From positions 248,001-312,000 of the forward strand of contig CAZXCU010000005.1 of assembly GCA_964639245.1 (NCBI GenBank): a stretch of DNA of 64,000 nucleotides. The letters run 5' to 3'. How positions within the stretch are numbered: the first letter of the stretch is position 1; each line of letters opens with the position of its first letter. A program made the position numbers and the translations under genes. The notes below the pieces were generated by a model. That model was not told where the DNA came from, did not search any database, and saw only the letters and a program-made list of their open reading frames with translations. Origin of the DNA: SB15 sp964639245. GTDB taxonomy: Bacteria; Chloroflexota; Anaerolineae; Aggregatilineales; J027. Shown piece after piece: positions 1 through 8,870 of the stretch.

Positions 1-151
1 TTTCCAGCAATTTGAGGCCAAGCAACCCATCTTTAGCCGTTTTGACGGTTGCTCCAAAAAAATCGAGTGATTGGGCAATCACTTCTAAATTATCGGGTTC
101 GTCATCCACAATCAGGATTGTCCACGTTTTTAAATCGTTCGGCTCTAGCAT
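1..151 (-). CDS. Response regulator receiver protein (partial, N-terminus only)
   Basis: The reverse strand encodes about 50 residues from an ATG at 151 to the window edge, reading MLEPNDLKTWTILIVDDEP and onward. The IVDDEP segment is the acidic pocket of a CheY-like receiver domain, and VKTAKDGLLGLKLL fits helix 2 of that fold. The phospho-accepting aspartate lies beyond the edge. The start is 2 bp after the stop of the sensor kinase, so the two are probably co-transcribed and form a kinase/regulator pair. The output domain cannot be seen. Confidence 0.85.
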   Translation of the reverse strand, partial: MLEPNDLKTWTILIVDDEPDNLEVIAQSLDFFGATVKTAKDGLLGLKLLE

Positions 152-153
152 GT

Positions 154-2088
154 CTATACACCTATGGGTTCAGTGAAAGTGGAAGTTTCTACTTGTGTTT
201 TTTCCGGTTCAAGTAGGGGCAAAGTCACAGTGAAAGTGCTGCCGCTTCCTAGCTTACTTTTAACATTTATTTTGCCATCCATCAAGCGTACCAGATTGCG
301 CGTAATCGTCAATCCGAGTCCGCTGCCTTTGTAAGCACGGGTCGAACTGCCGTCCACTTGACGGAATTCTTCAAAAATATAATCCAGCGCGTGTGGCGGA
401 ATCCCGATGCCGGTATCAGTAACTTCAATCTGCCATTCTGATTTTGCTAGATTCGCGTAAATCCCCAAAGTCACGCTGCCTTTTTCGGTAAATTTAAACG
501 CATTGGACAGCAAATTGACGATGATTTGTTCCAACCGTTTTTCGTCGCCAAGCAAAGCGGTTGGTAGGGTGGGGTCAAGGGTTAGATCGAATTGCAACCC
601 AGCTTGCTGCGCGAGTACCTCGTTTTGTGCATACATCTGTTTGAAAAATTGACGTGGTTCAAACGGCGACAGCACCAATTCAATCCGTCCAGCTTCAATA
701 CGGGTGATGTCCAGAATATTGTTGATGAGACTGAGCAGACGTTTGCCATTGTCTTGCATCCGTGTCACCTGATGTTTTTGCTTGTCGTTTAATTCCCCCG
801 CCATGCCAATGAGGAGCATATCGCTAAACCCGATAATTGCATTGAGGGGAGTCCGCAGTTCGTGGGAAACCGTCGCTAAAAATTCGCCTTTGACCCGCGC
901 TGCTTCCCGTGCTTTGGCGGTGGCAATCCGCAAATTTTTATTGGCTTCGTTGACTTCATTAATTTTCTTGCTGCGGTCATCCAGTGTTTTCAACAAATTA
1001 TCGGTCATGGTGTTAAAAGAGGTTGCCAATTGCCCGATTTCATTGTGTCGGTTGATGGTGGCACGCTGGGTATAATCGCCATTCATGACGGCGGTAGCGA
1101 CAGCCGTGAGCTTTTGAATCGGGCGGGTAATCCAGATGGTACTGAGCGAGGCCACGAGAGTCGAAATTACCGCCGCCGCAATTGTGACCAGCAGACTGAC
1201 CTGCCGCACTTCATTGACGGCTTCCAGCGCCTCAGCTTCTTCAATTTCCGCCAGCATTGCCGAATCCATCGCTGGAATCCAGCGATAGACCCCGATAACA
1301 TTTTCATCACGGTAATTTTGATAGATTTCTGCGCCTTCTTGTTTTTTAAGGGCGCGTTCAATCCCCATACTGGTCAAAGATTGACCCACATTGTTTTGAA
1401 AACGGCTGGGCGTAACCAACAGGTTATCTTCCACACTCACCAGATACGTTTCACCCGTTTCTCCCAAACCAACACGGGTAGTCATGATGTCAGAAAGGGA
1501 ATCGAGATTAAAACGTCCCGCAAACACCCCCACCACGTCGCCCGTCACATTTTTAATCGGAATCGTAATCACCATACTCAGCCTACCAAGGGTTTCATCA
1601 TAGTAGGGGGCTTGTGTATATCCACCCACTAAGCTATGCGTGAAAAATGGCTTGCCACGTACCGATGTGCCTTGTAATTCGGTGTTAGTTGAAACCCGAA
1701 TCTCACTGTCAAGATTGTAAATAAAAATTTCTTCAAAGGTATTTTGTTTGTCGAGTTGTTCAGTTAGATAGTATCCAACACCTGCCACCCCCGATGCCAT
1801 GCGCCCTTCGCTGCGTAAAATGGTAACCATGCGCTGCTGCTGGTCGGGGTTTTCCAGAATTAAATCGAGGGTGGTTTCGCCGGAATCTAACCAACGTTCA
1901 ATATCGTTAATTTTGGCTTCCGCCAACGATTCCATCTGGTTTTCGGCTTGGGCATTGGCTTGACGCTGAAACAAGGTGGTCGCAATCATCACCACCAGTG
2001 TGAGAGGCACTAGCGTGATTAACAGGGAGAGTAAAATGAGGGTGATGCCAAGTTTACCCTGCGGGCGTTTGAGTTTTGTGAGTTGCAT
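154..2088 (-). CDS. Membrane sensor histidine kinase (Cache-like sensor, HAMP, HisKA, HATPase)
   Basis: This 644-residue protein has a membrane helix at about 15-38, a roughly 250-residue extracytoplasmic sensor region typical of double-Cache domains, a second helix at about 296-320, a HAMP linker, then HisKA with SHELRTPLNAI and a complete HATPase with N box (NLLSNAFKFT), DTGIGIP and GSGLGLTI. It should autophosphorylate on the H-box histidine and pass the phosphate to the receiver protein encoded just downstream. The ligand cannot be deduced. The start is an ATG followed by a basic stretch and the first helix. The gene is divergent from the membrane protein at 2289, with about 200 bp between them in which I see no convincing promoter pair. 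Confidence 0.9.
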   Translation of the reverse strand: MQLTKLKRPQGKLGITLILLSLLITLVPLTLVVMIATTLFQRQANAQAENQMESLAEAKINDIERWLDSGETTLDLILENPDQQQRMVTILRSEGRMASGVAGVGYYLTEQLDKQNTFEEIFIYNLDSEIRVSTNTELQGTSVRGKPFFTHSLVGGYTQAPYYDETLGRLSMVITIPIKNVTGDVVGVFAGRFNLDSLSDIMTTRVGLGETGETYLVSVEDNLLVTPSRFQNNVGQSLTSMGIERALKKQEGAEIYQNYRDENVIGVYRWIPAMDSAMLAEIEEAEALEAVNEVRQVSLLVTIAAAVISTLVASLSTIWITRPIQKLTAVATAVMNGDYTQRATINRHNEIGQLATSFNTMTDNLLKTLDDRSKKINEVNEANKNLRIATAKAREAARVKGEFLATVSHELRTPLNAIIGFSDMLLIGMAGELNDKQKHQVTRMQDNGKRLLSLINNILDITRIEAGRIELVLSPFEPRQFFKQMYAQNEVLAQQAGLQFDLTLDPTLPTALLGDEKRLEQIIVNLLSNAFKFTEKGSVTLGIYANLAKSEWQIEVTDTGIGIPPHALDYIFEEFRQVDGSSTRAYKGSGLGLTITRNLVRLMDGKINVKSKLGSGSTFTVTLPLLEPEKTQVETSTFTEPIGV

Positions 2089-2288
2089 AAAAACGCTCCG
2101 ACTGCTCTTTAAGGCTATCGTAATGGATATAGCAAGGTTTGTGCGGGAAATTCACTAAAATTTCCGAAAGTTAGAATCACTATAGCGTATTTTCTAACCA
2201 AGAGTTTCAAATAAAATAGGATTTGAACGGGGTTGATACAAGACTCTAACGCCCTTGACCTGCATGATACAATTTTGACGGTGTAACC

Positions 2289-3539
2289 ATGGTTGACCCT
2301 ATGACATCCCCCGACTTTCGCACGCCCCAAATTCGACGTTTACTCTGGCAGCTTCAGCTTTTTTTGACTCTCATTGGGCTGATGATGCTAGGGATAGGTG
2401 CAGCGCGGGTGCTGCTGGAAACATTCGGTTTCATCAGTGATCTTGCCAGCGCCTTTCGCCCAGATTTATTTACCACCGAGTCACTCATTTTGGGTATCGG
2501 GTTGGCGGTGGTGGGGTATGGAGCGCTCTATGCAGCTACGGCAGTGGGTGCGGGCGAACCCATAGCAATCGGAGCAATTCGGAACAGCTTTATCGGCATT
2601 GTCAGTATACTCATTTTACTGGTCGGTTGGCTGGTCACGGTGGCATGGGTGTATGTTCTCGTGATGACCTTTGTGACGGCGGGGCTAGGTTTTTTAATCT
2701 GGCGCTTCTGGCAGCGAATCGAACAGCTTAAATTGTGGCAGGTTTTTGGGCAATCCATTCATCGCAAGCGGCCTAGCAAATTTTTTTACGTGGGAATCGC
2801 GCTGGCAATTTTGATTTTAGCAGCCATCGGAGTCGTGAATGCAGTGCTAACCGACCGCATCGAAATGACCCTGCCAGATACCCAAGCGGGTGAATTGCTA
2901 TATACCACCACCTTTGATGCGTTTAATGACGAATGGGATTTTCCGTCGGGGTCACGCAAAGCGGAAATTGTGGACGGGCATATGGTACTCACGCTGGATT
3001 CGGGTAAAACCGAAGATGGCTTTTATTCGCTGCTGGAAAAACGAAAATTCCGCGATTTTGACTTGCGGGTCACAGCGCAGCACCTTTCCGGTGATATAGA
3101 CAATACGTTCGGGGTGGTGTTCCGTCAGCGCGACTTAGACAATTATTATGTGTTTGAAATTAGCGGTGATGGCTATTACCGTTTAAAAGTTGTTGAAAAT
3201 AACCGTGCCACAAATATTACCCAGTGGATTGAATCGCCGATTGTCCAAACAGACAACGGAGTCAATGAAATTCGGGTCGTCGGCAAAGGGGATACGTTTA
3301 CCTTTTATGTGAATCAGCAACTTGTCAGACTGTGTACTAAAGGCGATAGCGCCCAGCCGACCCTCAATCCTCTGACGGGGGAATGTATCAGCAACGAGTG
3401 GGAAACCGCTTTTCAAGATGGCACTTTCCAACAAGGGCATCTGGGGCTATCCGTAGGCAATACGGCAACGAGTGATGTAACCGAACCGATTGTAGTAGCG
3501 TTTGATAATTTGATTGTGGTAGGGCCAGCCAATGACTAA
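2289..3539 (+). CDS. Four-helix membrane protein with C-terminal LamG/DUF1080-like domain
   Basis: This 416-residue protein has four predicted membrane helices (about 18-42, 62-84, 100-133, 167-187) followed by a roughly 200-residue domain on the far side of the membrane. That domain has the rhythm of a concanavalin/3-keto-disaccharide-hydrolase-like jelly roll: GELLYTTTFDAFNDEWDF, then alternating beta strands with FGVVFRQRDLDNYYVF. Such domains often bind glycans, but no catalytic residue can be assigned. The end overlaps mtaB by 8 bp. Two in-frame ATGs (2289 and 2301) are possible starts and neither has a strong ribosome binding site. Function unknown. Confidence 0.75.
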   Translation: MVDPMTSPDFRTPQIRRLLWQLQLFLTLIGLMMLGIGAARVLLETFGFISDLASAFRPDLFTTESLILGIGLAVVGYGALYAATAVGAGEPIAIGAIRNSFIGIVSILILLVGWLVTVAWVYVLVMTFVTAGLGFLIWRFWQRIEQLKLWQVFGQSIHRKRPSKFFYVGIALAILILAAIGVVNAVLTDRIEMTLPDTQAGELLYTTTFDAFNDEWDFPSGSRKAEIVDGHMVLTLDSGKTEDGFYSLLEKRKFRDFDLRVTAQHLSGDIDNTFGVVFRQRDLDNYYVFEISGDGYYRLKVVENNRATNITQWIESPIVQTDNGVNEIRVVGKGDTFTFYVNQQLVRLCTKGDSAQPTLNPLTGECISNEWETAFQDGTFQQGHLGLSVGNTATSDVTEPIVVAFDNLIVVGPAND

Positions 3540-4818
3540 ACGGGTCTATCTGGACAGCATTGGCTGTCGGTTAAATCAGAGCGAAATCAGCCGCATGGCA
3601 CGGCAATTTCAAGCCATCGGTTATACGCTGGCGGAGTCGCCGGCACAAGCCGATGCGATGGTCGTCAATACCTGTGCAGTAACGCAGGATGCCACCAAAG
3701 AAAGTCGTAAGCTCATCCGGCAGATGCACCGTCACAATGAACAAGCCGCAATCGTCGTTACAGGGTGTTACGCCCAAATCGCGCCGGAGACGCTCAAAAC
3801 GCTCGCCGGTGTGACACAGGTCATTGATAATTTTGATAAAGACAACCTTGTCCCGATGGTAACAGGCGAACCGTTTGAATTAGAACCGCTTCAGCGTCAC
3901 TATATTCCCGGTACGGCAGGACACACCCGCGCTTATCTCAAGGTGCAGGATGGCTGCGACAACAAATGCACATTTTGCATGACCACCATCGCACGCGGTC
4001 ACAGTCGCAGCCGGGGCATAGAAGCGATTTTGCATGAAATTCACCTCACAGCAGGCGGTGGCTATCAAGAAATTGTGCTGACGGGGGTCAATCTGGTTGC
4101 CTATGGGCAGGATCTGGGTTATTCCCTGCGCGATCTGCTACAAGCGATTCTGGACAATACCAACATTCCCCGTATTCGCCTTTCCAGCCTTGAACCCTGG
4201 GATTTAGATGACTCGTTTTTCCGACTCTGGCAAAATCCGCGTTTGTGTCGTCATTTGCATTTGCCCTTGCAAAGTGGCAGCGACAAAACCCTCAAACGCA
4301 TGTTACGCCGTACCTCCCAAGCGGAATTTCGGGAAATTGTCCGGTTAGCCCGCCACTACGCACCGGACATTGCCATTAGCACCGATATGATTGTCGGTTT
4401 TCCGGGCGAAACGGAGGACGATTTTGCCGACAGCCTAGCCTTTGCTGCCGACATGGATTTCATGAAAATTCATGCCTTCCCCTATTCGGCGATGCCGGGA
4501 ACCCCCGCAGCGCGGATGAAAGACCCGTTAAATAAAGTCACCGCCAAAAATCGGGTACGCCAATTACAGCAACTTTCCGACGAGGGCGCACAGCGTTTTT
4601 ATGGGCGGTTCGTGGGTCAGACTCTACCCGTGTTATGGGAAGGGGTGCGCGGCGCAAGCGATGCAGGATTTATCCATACAGGATTAACCGATAACTACAT
4701 TCGGGTAGAAATTAGCCACCCCGAAATTTTGACCAATACCCTTACCCGCACAAAACTCGTATCATTAGAACAGGATGTGATTCAGGGTGAAATCGAAAAA
4801 GAGGCGGAATATGTCTGA
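3532..4818 (+). CDS. mtaB: tRNA (t6A37) methylthiotransferase MtaB
   Basis: This is a radical-SAM methylthiotransferase of 428 residues. The N-terminal UPF0004 domain supplies three cluster cysteines (C12, C48, C79), and the radical-SAM cluster is C142-x3-C146-x2-C149 in GCDNKCTFCMTT. A C-terminal TRAM-like region follows. DSIGCRLNQSE at the start is typical of the MtaB/YqeV branch, which converts t6A37 to ms2t6A37 in ANN-decoding tRNAs, rather than MiaB (i6A) or RimO (ribosomal protein S12). The gene overlaps its upstream neighbour by 8 bp and the HIT gene downstream by 8 bp, so it sits inside an operon. MtaB over MiaB is a judgement from the N-terminal motif. Confidence 0.9.
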   Translation: MTKRVYLDSIGCRLNQSEISRMARQFQAIGYTLAESPAQADAMVVNTCAVTQDATKESRKLIRQMHRHNEQAAIVVTGCYAQIAPETLKTLAGVTQVIDNFDKDNLVPMVTGEPFELEPLQRHYIPGTAGHTRAYLKVQDGCDNKCTFCMTTIARGHSRSRGIEAILHEIHLTAGGGYQEIVLTGVNLVAYGQDLGYSLRDLLQAILDNTNIPRIRLSSLEPWDLDDSFFRLWQNPRLCRHLHLPLQSGSDKTLKRMLRRTSQAEFREIVRLARHYAPDIAISTDMIVGFPGETEDDFADSLAFAADMDFMKIHAFPYSAMPGTPAARMKDPLNKVTAKNRVRQLQQLSDEGAQRFYGRFVGQTLPVLWEGVRGASDAGFIHTGLTDNYIRVEISHPEILTNTLTRTKLVSLEQDVIQGEIEKEAEYV

Positions 4819-5155
4819 GAGTATTTTTACAAAGATTATCAACGGTGAAATTCCCGGTGATTTTGTGTATCGGGATGAGGTGGTCGTTGCCATTCGGGAT
4901 ATTAAGCCCGTTGCGCCCTTCCATGTGCTGATTATCCCGCGTGAGCCGTTGGTCAATGCGTATGATATTCATGAACAAAATGCCCACATTGCCGGACATA
5001 TGATGATGGTCGCTGCCAAAATCGCCGAACAGGAAGGCATCAAGAATGGCTTTCGCTTGATTATCAACAACGGCAAGGACTCGCGGCAAGAAGTGTTCCA
5101 TATTCATATGCACATGCTGGCGGGAGATGATTTAGGCCCGATGTATTGCAAATAA
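4811..5155 (+). CDS. HIT family (HinT-like) nucleotide-binding hydrolase
   Basis: This is a 114-residue histidine-triad protein. SIFTKIINGEIPGDFVYRD is the family N-terminus, and the triad H97-x-H99-x-H101 lies in EVFHIHMHMLAG. HinT enzymes hydrolyse purine nucleoside phosphoramidates and aminoacyl adenylates. The reading frame is open upstream to an ATG at 4787, but ATG 4811 is preferred: it puts the conserved N-terminus first, follows a purine-rich GAGGCGGA, and overlaps the mtaB stop by 8 bp, which suggests translational coupling. The length is standard for the family. Confidence 0.9.
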   Translation: MSESIFTKIINGEIPGDFVYRDEVVVAIRDIKPVAPFHVLIIPREPLVNAYDIHEQNAHIAGHMMMVAAKIAEQEGIKNGFRLIINNGKDSRQEVFHIHMHMLAGDDLGPMYCK

Positions 5156-5196
5156 CCCGCTTTTAAGATGATAAATCGGACAAGGGATGATAGGTC

Positions 5197-5634
5197 ATGA
5201 GTATTAAAGAAAAAGTCATGTCTGACCTCAAGGAAGCGATGAAATCCGGCGATGCCTTCCGTCGTGATACATTGCGCCTGATTACTGCCGCTTTCAAACA
5301 AAGCGAGGTGGACAATCGGAAAGAACTCAGCGAGGAGGATGTCCTGAGCATCCTTAAAAAAGAAGCTAAACGCCGTCAGGAAAGCATTGTGGACTTAGAA
5401 AAAGCCGGACGGGATGCTGGACAGGAAAAAAATGAATTGACCCTGATTGAGTCTTACCTGCCCGCGCAAATGGACAAAGCCCAGATCGAAGCCATCGCCC
5501 GCAAAGTGATTGCCGAAACGGGGGCAACCTCCGCCAAAGATACCGGCAACGTGATGAAAGCGTTGATGCCGCGTTTAGGGGGGCAAGCCGACGGCAAAGT
5601 TGTGAGTCAGGTGGTACGCGAACTGCTCGCCTGA
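5197..5634 (+). CDS. yqeY: GatB/YqeY domain protein
   Basis: The 145-residue protein has the full YqeY fold: an N-terminal helical half (MSIKEKVMSDLKEAMKSG, TLRLITAAFKQSEVD) and a C-terminal half related to the tRNA-binding tail of GatB (ESYLPAQM, GNVMKALMPRLGGQADGK). The biochemical role of free-standing YqeY proteins is not settled; the domain suggests tRNA contact. The stop codon overlaps the pgpH start as TGATG, so the two are translationally coupled. YqeY beside the PgpH/YbeY/DgkA group is a familiar bacterial arrangement. Confidence 0.92.
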   Translation: MSIKEKVMSDLKEAMKSGDAFRRDTLRLITAAFKQSEVDNRKELSEEDVLSILKKEAKRRQESIVDLEKAGRDAGQEKNELTLIESYLPAQMDKAQIEAIARKVIAETGATSAKDTGNVMKALMPRLGGQADGKVVSQVVRELLA

Positions 5635-7958
5635 TGCTGCCCTTTTTCACGAATCAACTTTCCCCTGACCAGCAAGCACGGTTAGAGGGGTGGTCACGGC
5701 GGTTGGTCATCATAGGTGCAATTGGCCTATTTATTGTGTTAGGCACCACTGCCCTGTCTTTTGACCCCCTTTTTTCTGCGGATGACTCCATTGATTTTGA
5801 GGTGGGGGAAGTGGCAACGCGGGATGTGCTTGCCCCACGTAGCCTTGTTTACAACAGCGATATTTTGACCGAACAAGAACGACAGGATGCCATTACGGAT
5901 GTTGAACCGGTCTATGATCCCCTGCCGGATGTTACCCGCGAACAAATTCGGCTGGCACCGGCGGTTACAGCCTATGTCAGCGAAATTCGCCATGATGATT
6001 ACGCCTCAGAACCCCAGCAAATTCAAGATTTACGTTATTTAGAAGATGTTGCCGTAGAAGATAACATCTGGCTAGAAGTGCTGGAACTGCCCGAAACCCG
6101 CTGGACACTCATTAGCCAAGAAATCGCCAGCCTTGTCGAAGAAACGATGCGAACAGACATCCGCCAAGATGAATTAGAGACGGTGAGAAACAACCTCGTC
6201 AACAACGTGGCGACCCGTTTTTCTGACCAAGAGGGCATGTTGGTTATTGCGATTGCGGAAGATTTGATTGTTCCGAACACGTTTTTTAACCAAGATGCTA
6301 CAACCGAACTCCAAAATCAAGCGGCGGAAAATGTCACCATTCAGGAGCGTCGTTTTGAAAAAGGGCAATTGATTGTCCGTTCGGGGAATATCGTAACCGA
6401 CTTGGATATGGAAGCGCTGCGTCAATTCGGCCTGTTGCAGCAGTCCAGCGTGCGTTTACAGGTGGTGCTGGCGAGTTTTCTTGCCATGTGCATGACCTCG
6501 ATGGTATTTGTGATTTACCTAGACCGTTTTAAACCCAACGTCCTGCGCGATGCCAAAATGTTAGCGCTGGTTGCCACCCTCTTCGTAATTTTTTTGTGGG
6601 CGGTGCATCTTTTTGGCGATAACGGAGTGAATCAACCCTACCTCTATCCGGCGGCAGCACTGGCGATTATTTTGACCAATGTACTCGGCGCAGAAGTCGC
6701 CATCATCAGTGTGAGTATTCTGGCGCTGCTCATCGGAACGGTTGAACCACAGGAACGTGCGCTCGAATTTGTCACATTGGTACTGATTGGCAGCCTGACC
6801 GGAACCCTCAGTTTACAACGGGTCGAACGGCTCAACAGTTATTTCACGGCAGGCGTGGTGGTGGGGGCCGTCAATTTTTTAATTGTAGTGGTTTTTGCCC
6901 TGTACCGGGATGATACGCCCGAATTTCAAGTTTTACTCACACGCGGTTTTGTGGGAATGGTGAATGGCTTATTCGCGGCGGGGATTGCGCTGGTCGCCCT
7001 GTATTTCATCACGGCGGCGCTGAACCTGACGACCAATTTAAAACTTATCGAATTGACCGATTCCAAACATCCCCTGTTGCAGCGATTGCTGCGCGAAGCT
7101 CCGGGAACCTACCAGCACAGCCTACAGGTGGCGAATCTGTCTGAACTGGCGGCGGAGGCGATTGGCGCAAATGCGAATCTGGTGCGGGTGGCTGCCATGT
7201 ATCATGACATTGGCAAAATCTTAAATCCCTACTATTTCACCGAAAATACCACGACGGGCCTTAACCCGCATGACGATATTGATGATCCCTACCAGAGCGC
7301 CAAAGTCATTATCGGGCATATCATTGAAGGCGACAGGTTGGCGCGGCGACACAATCTCCCCCTCCGTATCCGCGATTTTATTCTGGAACATCATGGGACA
7401 ACGCGGGTGTTGCATTTTTATCATCAGGCTATCGACAACGCCGGGGGTGATGACTCAAAAATCAATGCTGCCGATTTTACCTATCCCGGCCCTGCCCCAC
7501 GTTCCCGCGAAACCGCCATTATGATGCTGGCGGATGGCTGCGAAAGCGCAACCCGGTCTGTGAATCCTTCCGCTAAAACAGATATTGAGGCGATGGTCAA
7601 CCGTATTTTTGAACTGCGTCTGAGCGAAGGTCAATTGGATGACAGCGGCCTCACGCTGAATGACCTTAAAAATATTCGGAACATTTTCATCGAAACGCTC
7701 CAGGCGATGTATCACCCGCGCATTGCTTATACCATTCGTAAATCTGCCAAAGCAGATGAAACACCTAAACTGGCTTCTGGCATTGTGAAACATTTGGAAA
7801 GCAGTTCCGACCCCAAACGCCCCAAAGATTTACCGACACGCACACAAACCATCCCCGTTGTGGTGAATGATGAAAAAGTCTCGATGGAAGAAATTGAAGA
7901 ACAGCTCGACGAAAATCTGATTCAAACCAATATTTCCGACAGTGAGCCTAACCCATGA
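5634..7958 (+). CDS. pgpH: 7TM-HD family cyclic-di-AMP phosphodiesterase (PgpH-like)
   Basis: This 774-residue protein has one N-terminal membrane helix, a roughly 230-residue extracellular 7TMR-HDED domain, a block of about seven helices (roughly 275-460), and a cytoplasmic HD phosphohydrolase domain. The metal-binding pair H524-D525 lies in MYHDIGKI, and the second histidine cluster is LEHHGTT. PgpH proteins hydrolyse cyclic di-AMP to pApA. A poorly conserved acidic tail of about 90 residues follows the HD domain. The gene overlaps yqeY (TGATG) and ybeY (4 bp). PhoH, which often precedes PgpH, is absent here. Confidence 0.92.
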   Translation: MLPFFTNQLSPDQQARLEGWSRRLVIIGAIGLFIVLGTTALSFDPLFSADDSIDFEVGEVATRDVLAPRSLVYNSDILTEQERQDAITDVEPVYDPLPDVTREQIRLAPAVTAYVSEIRHDDYASEPQQIQDLRYLEDVAVEDNIWLEVLELPETRWTLISQEIASLVEETMRTDIRQDELETVRNNLVNNVATRFSDQEGMLVIAIAEDLIVPNTFFNQDATTELQNQAAENVTIQERRFEKGQLIVRSGNIVTDLDMEALRQFGLLQQSSVRLQVVLASFLAMCMTSMVFVIYLDRFKPNVLRDAKMLALVATLFVIFLWAVHLFGDNGVNQPYLYPAAALAIILTNVLGAEVAIISVSILALLIGTVEPQERALEFVTLVLIGSLTGTLSLQRVERLNSYFTAGVVVGAVNFLIVVVFALYRDDTPEFQVLLTRGFVGMVNGLFAAGIALVALYFITAALNLTTNLKLIELTDSKHPLLQRLLREAPGTYQHSLQVANLSELAAEAIGANANLVRVAAMYHDIGKILNPYYFTENTTTGLNPHDDIDDPYQSAKVIIGHIIEGDRLARRHNLPLRIRDFILEHHGTTRVLHFYHQAIDNAGGDDSKINAADFTYPGPAPRSRETAIMMLADGCESATRSVNPSAKTDIEAMVNRIFELRLSEGQLDDSGLTLNDLKNIRNIFIETLQAMYHPRIAYTIRKSAKADETPKLASGIVKHLESSSDPKRPKDLPTRTQTIPVVVNDEKVSMEEIEEQLDENLIQTNISDSEPNP

Positions 7959-8443
7959 CCTATACAATTTTAGTACAGCTTGAGGCCGATTTTACGGGCG
8001 ACAATGCTATCTCCAAAGAAAAATTAGAAGAGGCCGTCCAGCATGTTTTAGTATCCGAAAATGTATCGGACAATACAATGCTAACGATTGTGCTGGCAAC
8101 TAACAGTTATGTACAAGAGATGAATCAAAAATATCGTGGGGTGGATGCACCAACGGACGTTTTGTCTTTTCCAGCTTCGCCCCTGCCGCCCGAAATCGCT
8201 GAGGAGGAAGAAAGTTATCTGGGGGACATCATCATCAGTTTGCCCTATGTGGCACAACGCGCACAGGAAGAAAATCACAGCCTGCACGATGATTTAACGC
8301 TCATGGTGGTTCATGGCACGCTGCACCTGCTGGGGTATGACCACGACACACCCGACTCACAGAAAGCGATGTGGGCGGTGCAGGACAAAATTTTAAAATC
8401 GCTGGGTGTTATGCTCGAAGTTCCCGATTATATTCATGATTAA
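7955..8443 (+). CDS. ybeY: Endoribonuclease YbeY
   Basis: This is a 162-residue UPF0054 protein. The zinc site H120-x3-H124-x5-H130 lies in HGTLHLLGYDHD, and DVLSFP is the conserved substrate-side loop. YbeY acts in 16S rRNA 3'-end maturation and ribosome quality control. The ATG overlaps the pgpH stop (ATGA) and the stop region overlaps the dgkA start. Between pgpH and dgkA is the usual place for this gene. Confidence 0.95.
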   Translation: MTYTILVQLEADFTGDNAISKEKLEEAVQHVLVSENVSDNTMLTIVLATNSYVQEMNQKYRGVDAPTDVLSFPASPLPPEIAEEEESYLGDIIISLPYVAQRAQEENHSLHDDLTLMVVHGTLHLLGYDHDTPDSQKAMWAVQDKILKSLGVMLEVPDYIHD

Positions 8444-8870
8444 AAAAGTCACCGATCACATTGCTTCCACCCTCCATATCAACCCAGAAGCCTACAGCGA
8501 ACGCATTAGCCCCAATCGTGTGCAGAGTTTTGGGTATGCGCTGGCGGGCATCTTACACATGCTGCGCTATGCCAAAAATGTGCGGTTGCAATTTCTAGCC
8601 ACGCTGATTATCTTTGGATTTGCTGACTGGCTGGAACTAAATCGTGTAGAATGGGCAATCATTGTCTTAGTGATTGCGCTGAATTGGTTCGCCGAGTTTC
8701 TGAATGCGGCGGTAGAAGCGGCAGTGAATCTTGCCAGCCCGCATTATCATCCGATGGCGCAGGTTGCGAAAGATGTAGCAGCAGGGGCAGTGCTGCTCAT
8801 GACTTTGACCGCCGTTGTCATCGGGTTGCTGTTGATGGGGCCGCCCTTGTGGGAGAAATTTTTTGAGTAA
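8436..8870 (+). CDS. dgkA: Diacylglycerol/undecaprenol kinase (DgkA family)
   Basis: The 144-residue integral membrane protein has three helices and a cytoplasmic N-terminus. The family signature is present: EFLNAAVEAAVNLASP holds the catalytic and metal-binding glutamates, and KDVAAGAVLL follows. Gram-positive-type members of this family recycle undecaprenol by phosphorylating it. The open frame extends to 8406, but ATG 8436 is chosen because it gives a normal N-terminus and an 8-bp overlap with ybeY. The downstream gene starts inside the dgkA stop region. Confidence 0.9.
   Translation: MIKKVTDHIASTLHINPEAYSERISPNRVQSFGYALAGILHMLRYAKNVRLQFLATLIIFGFADWLELNRVEWAIIVLVIALNWFAEFLNAAVEAAVNLASPHYHPMAQVAKDVAAGAVLLMTLTAVVIGLLLMGPPLWEKFFE

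Noticed and set aside
1030..1632. 200-residue open frame antisense to the sensor kinase
   Set aside because: Shadow frame rich in His/Arg/Asn with no domain; the kinase reading has all motifs.
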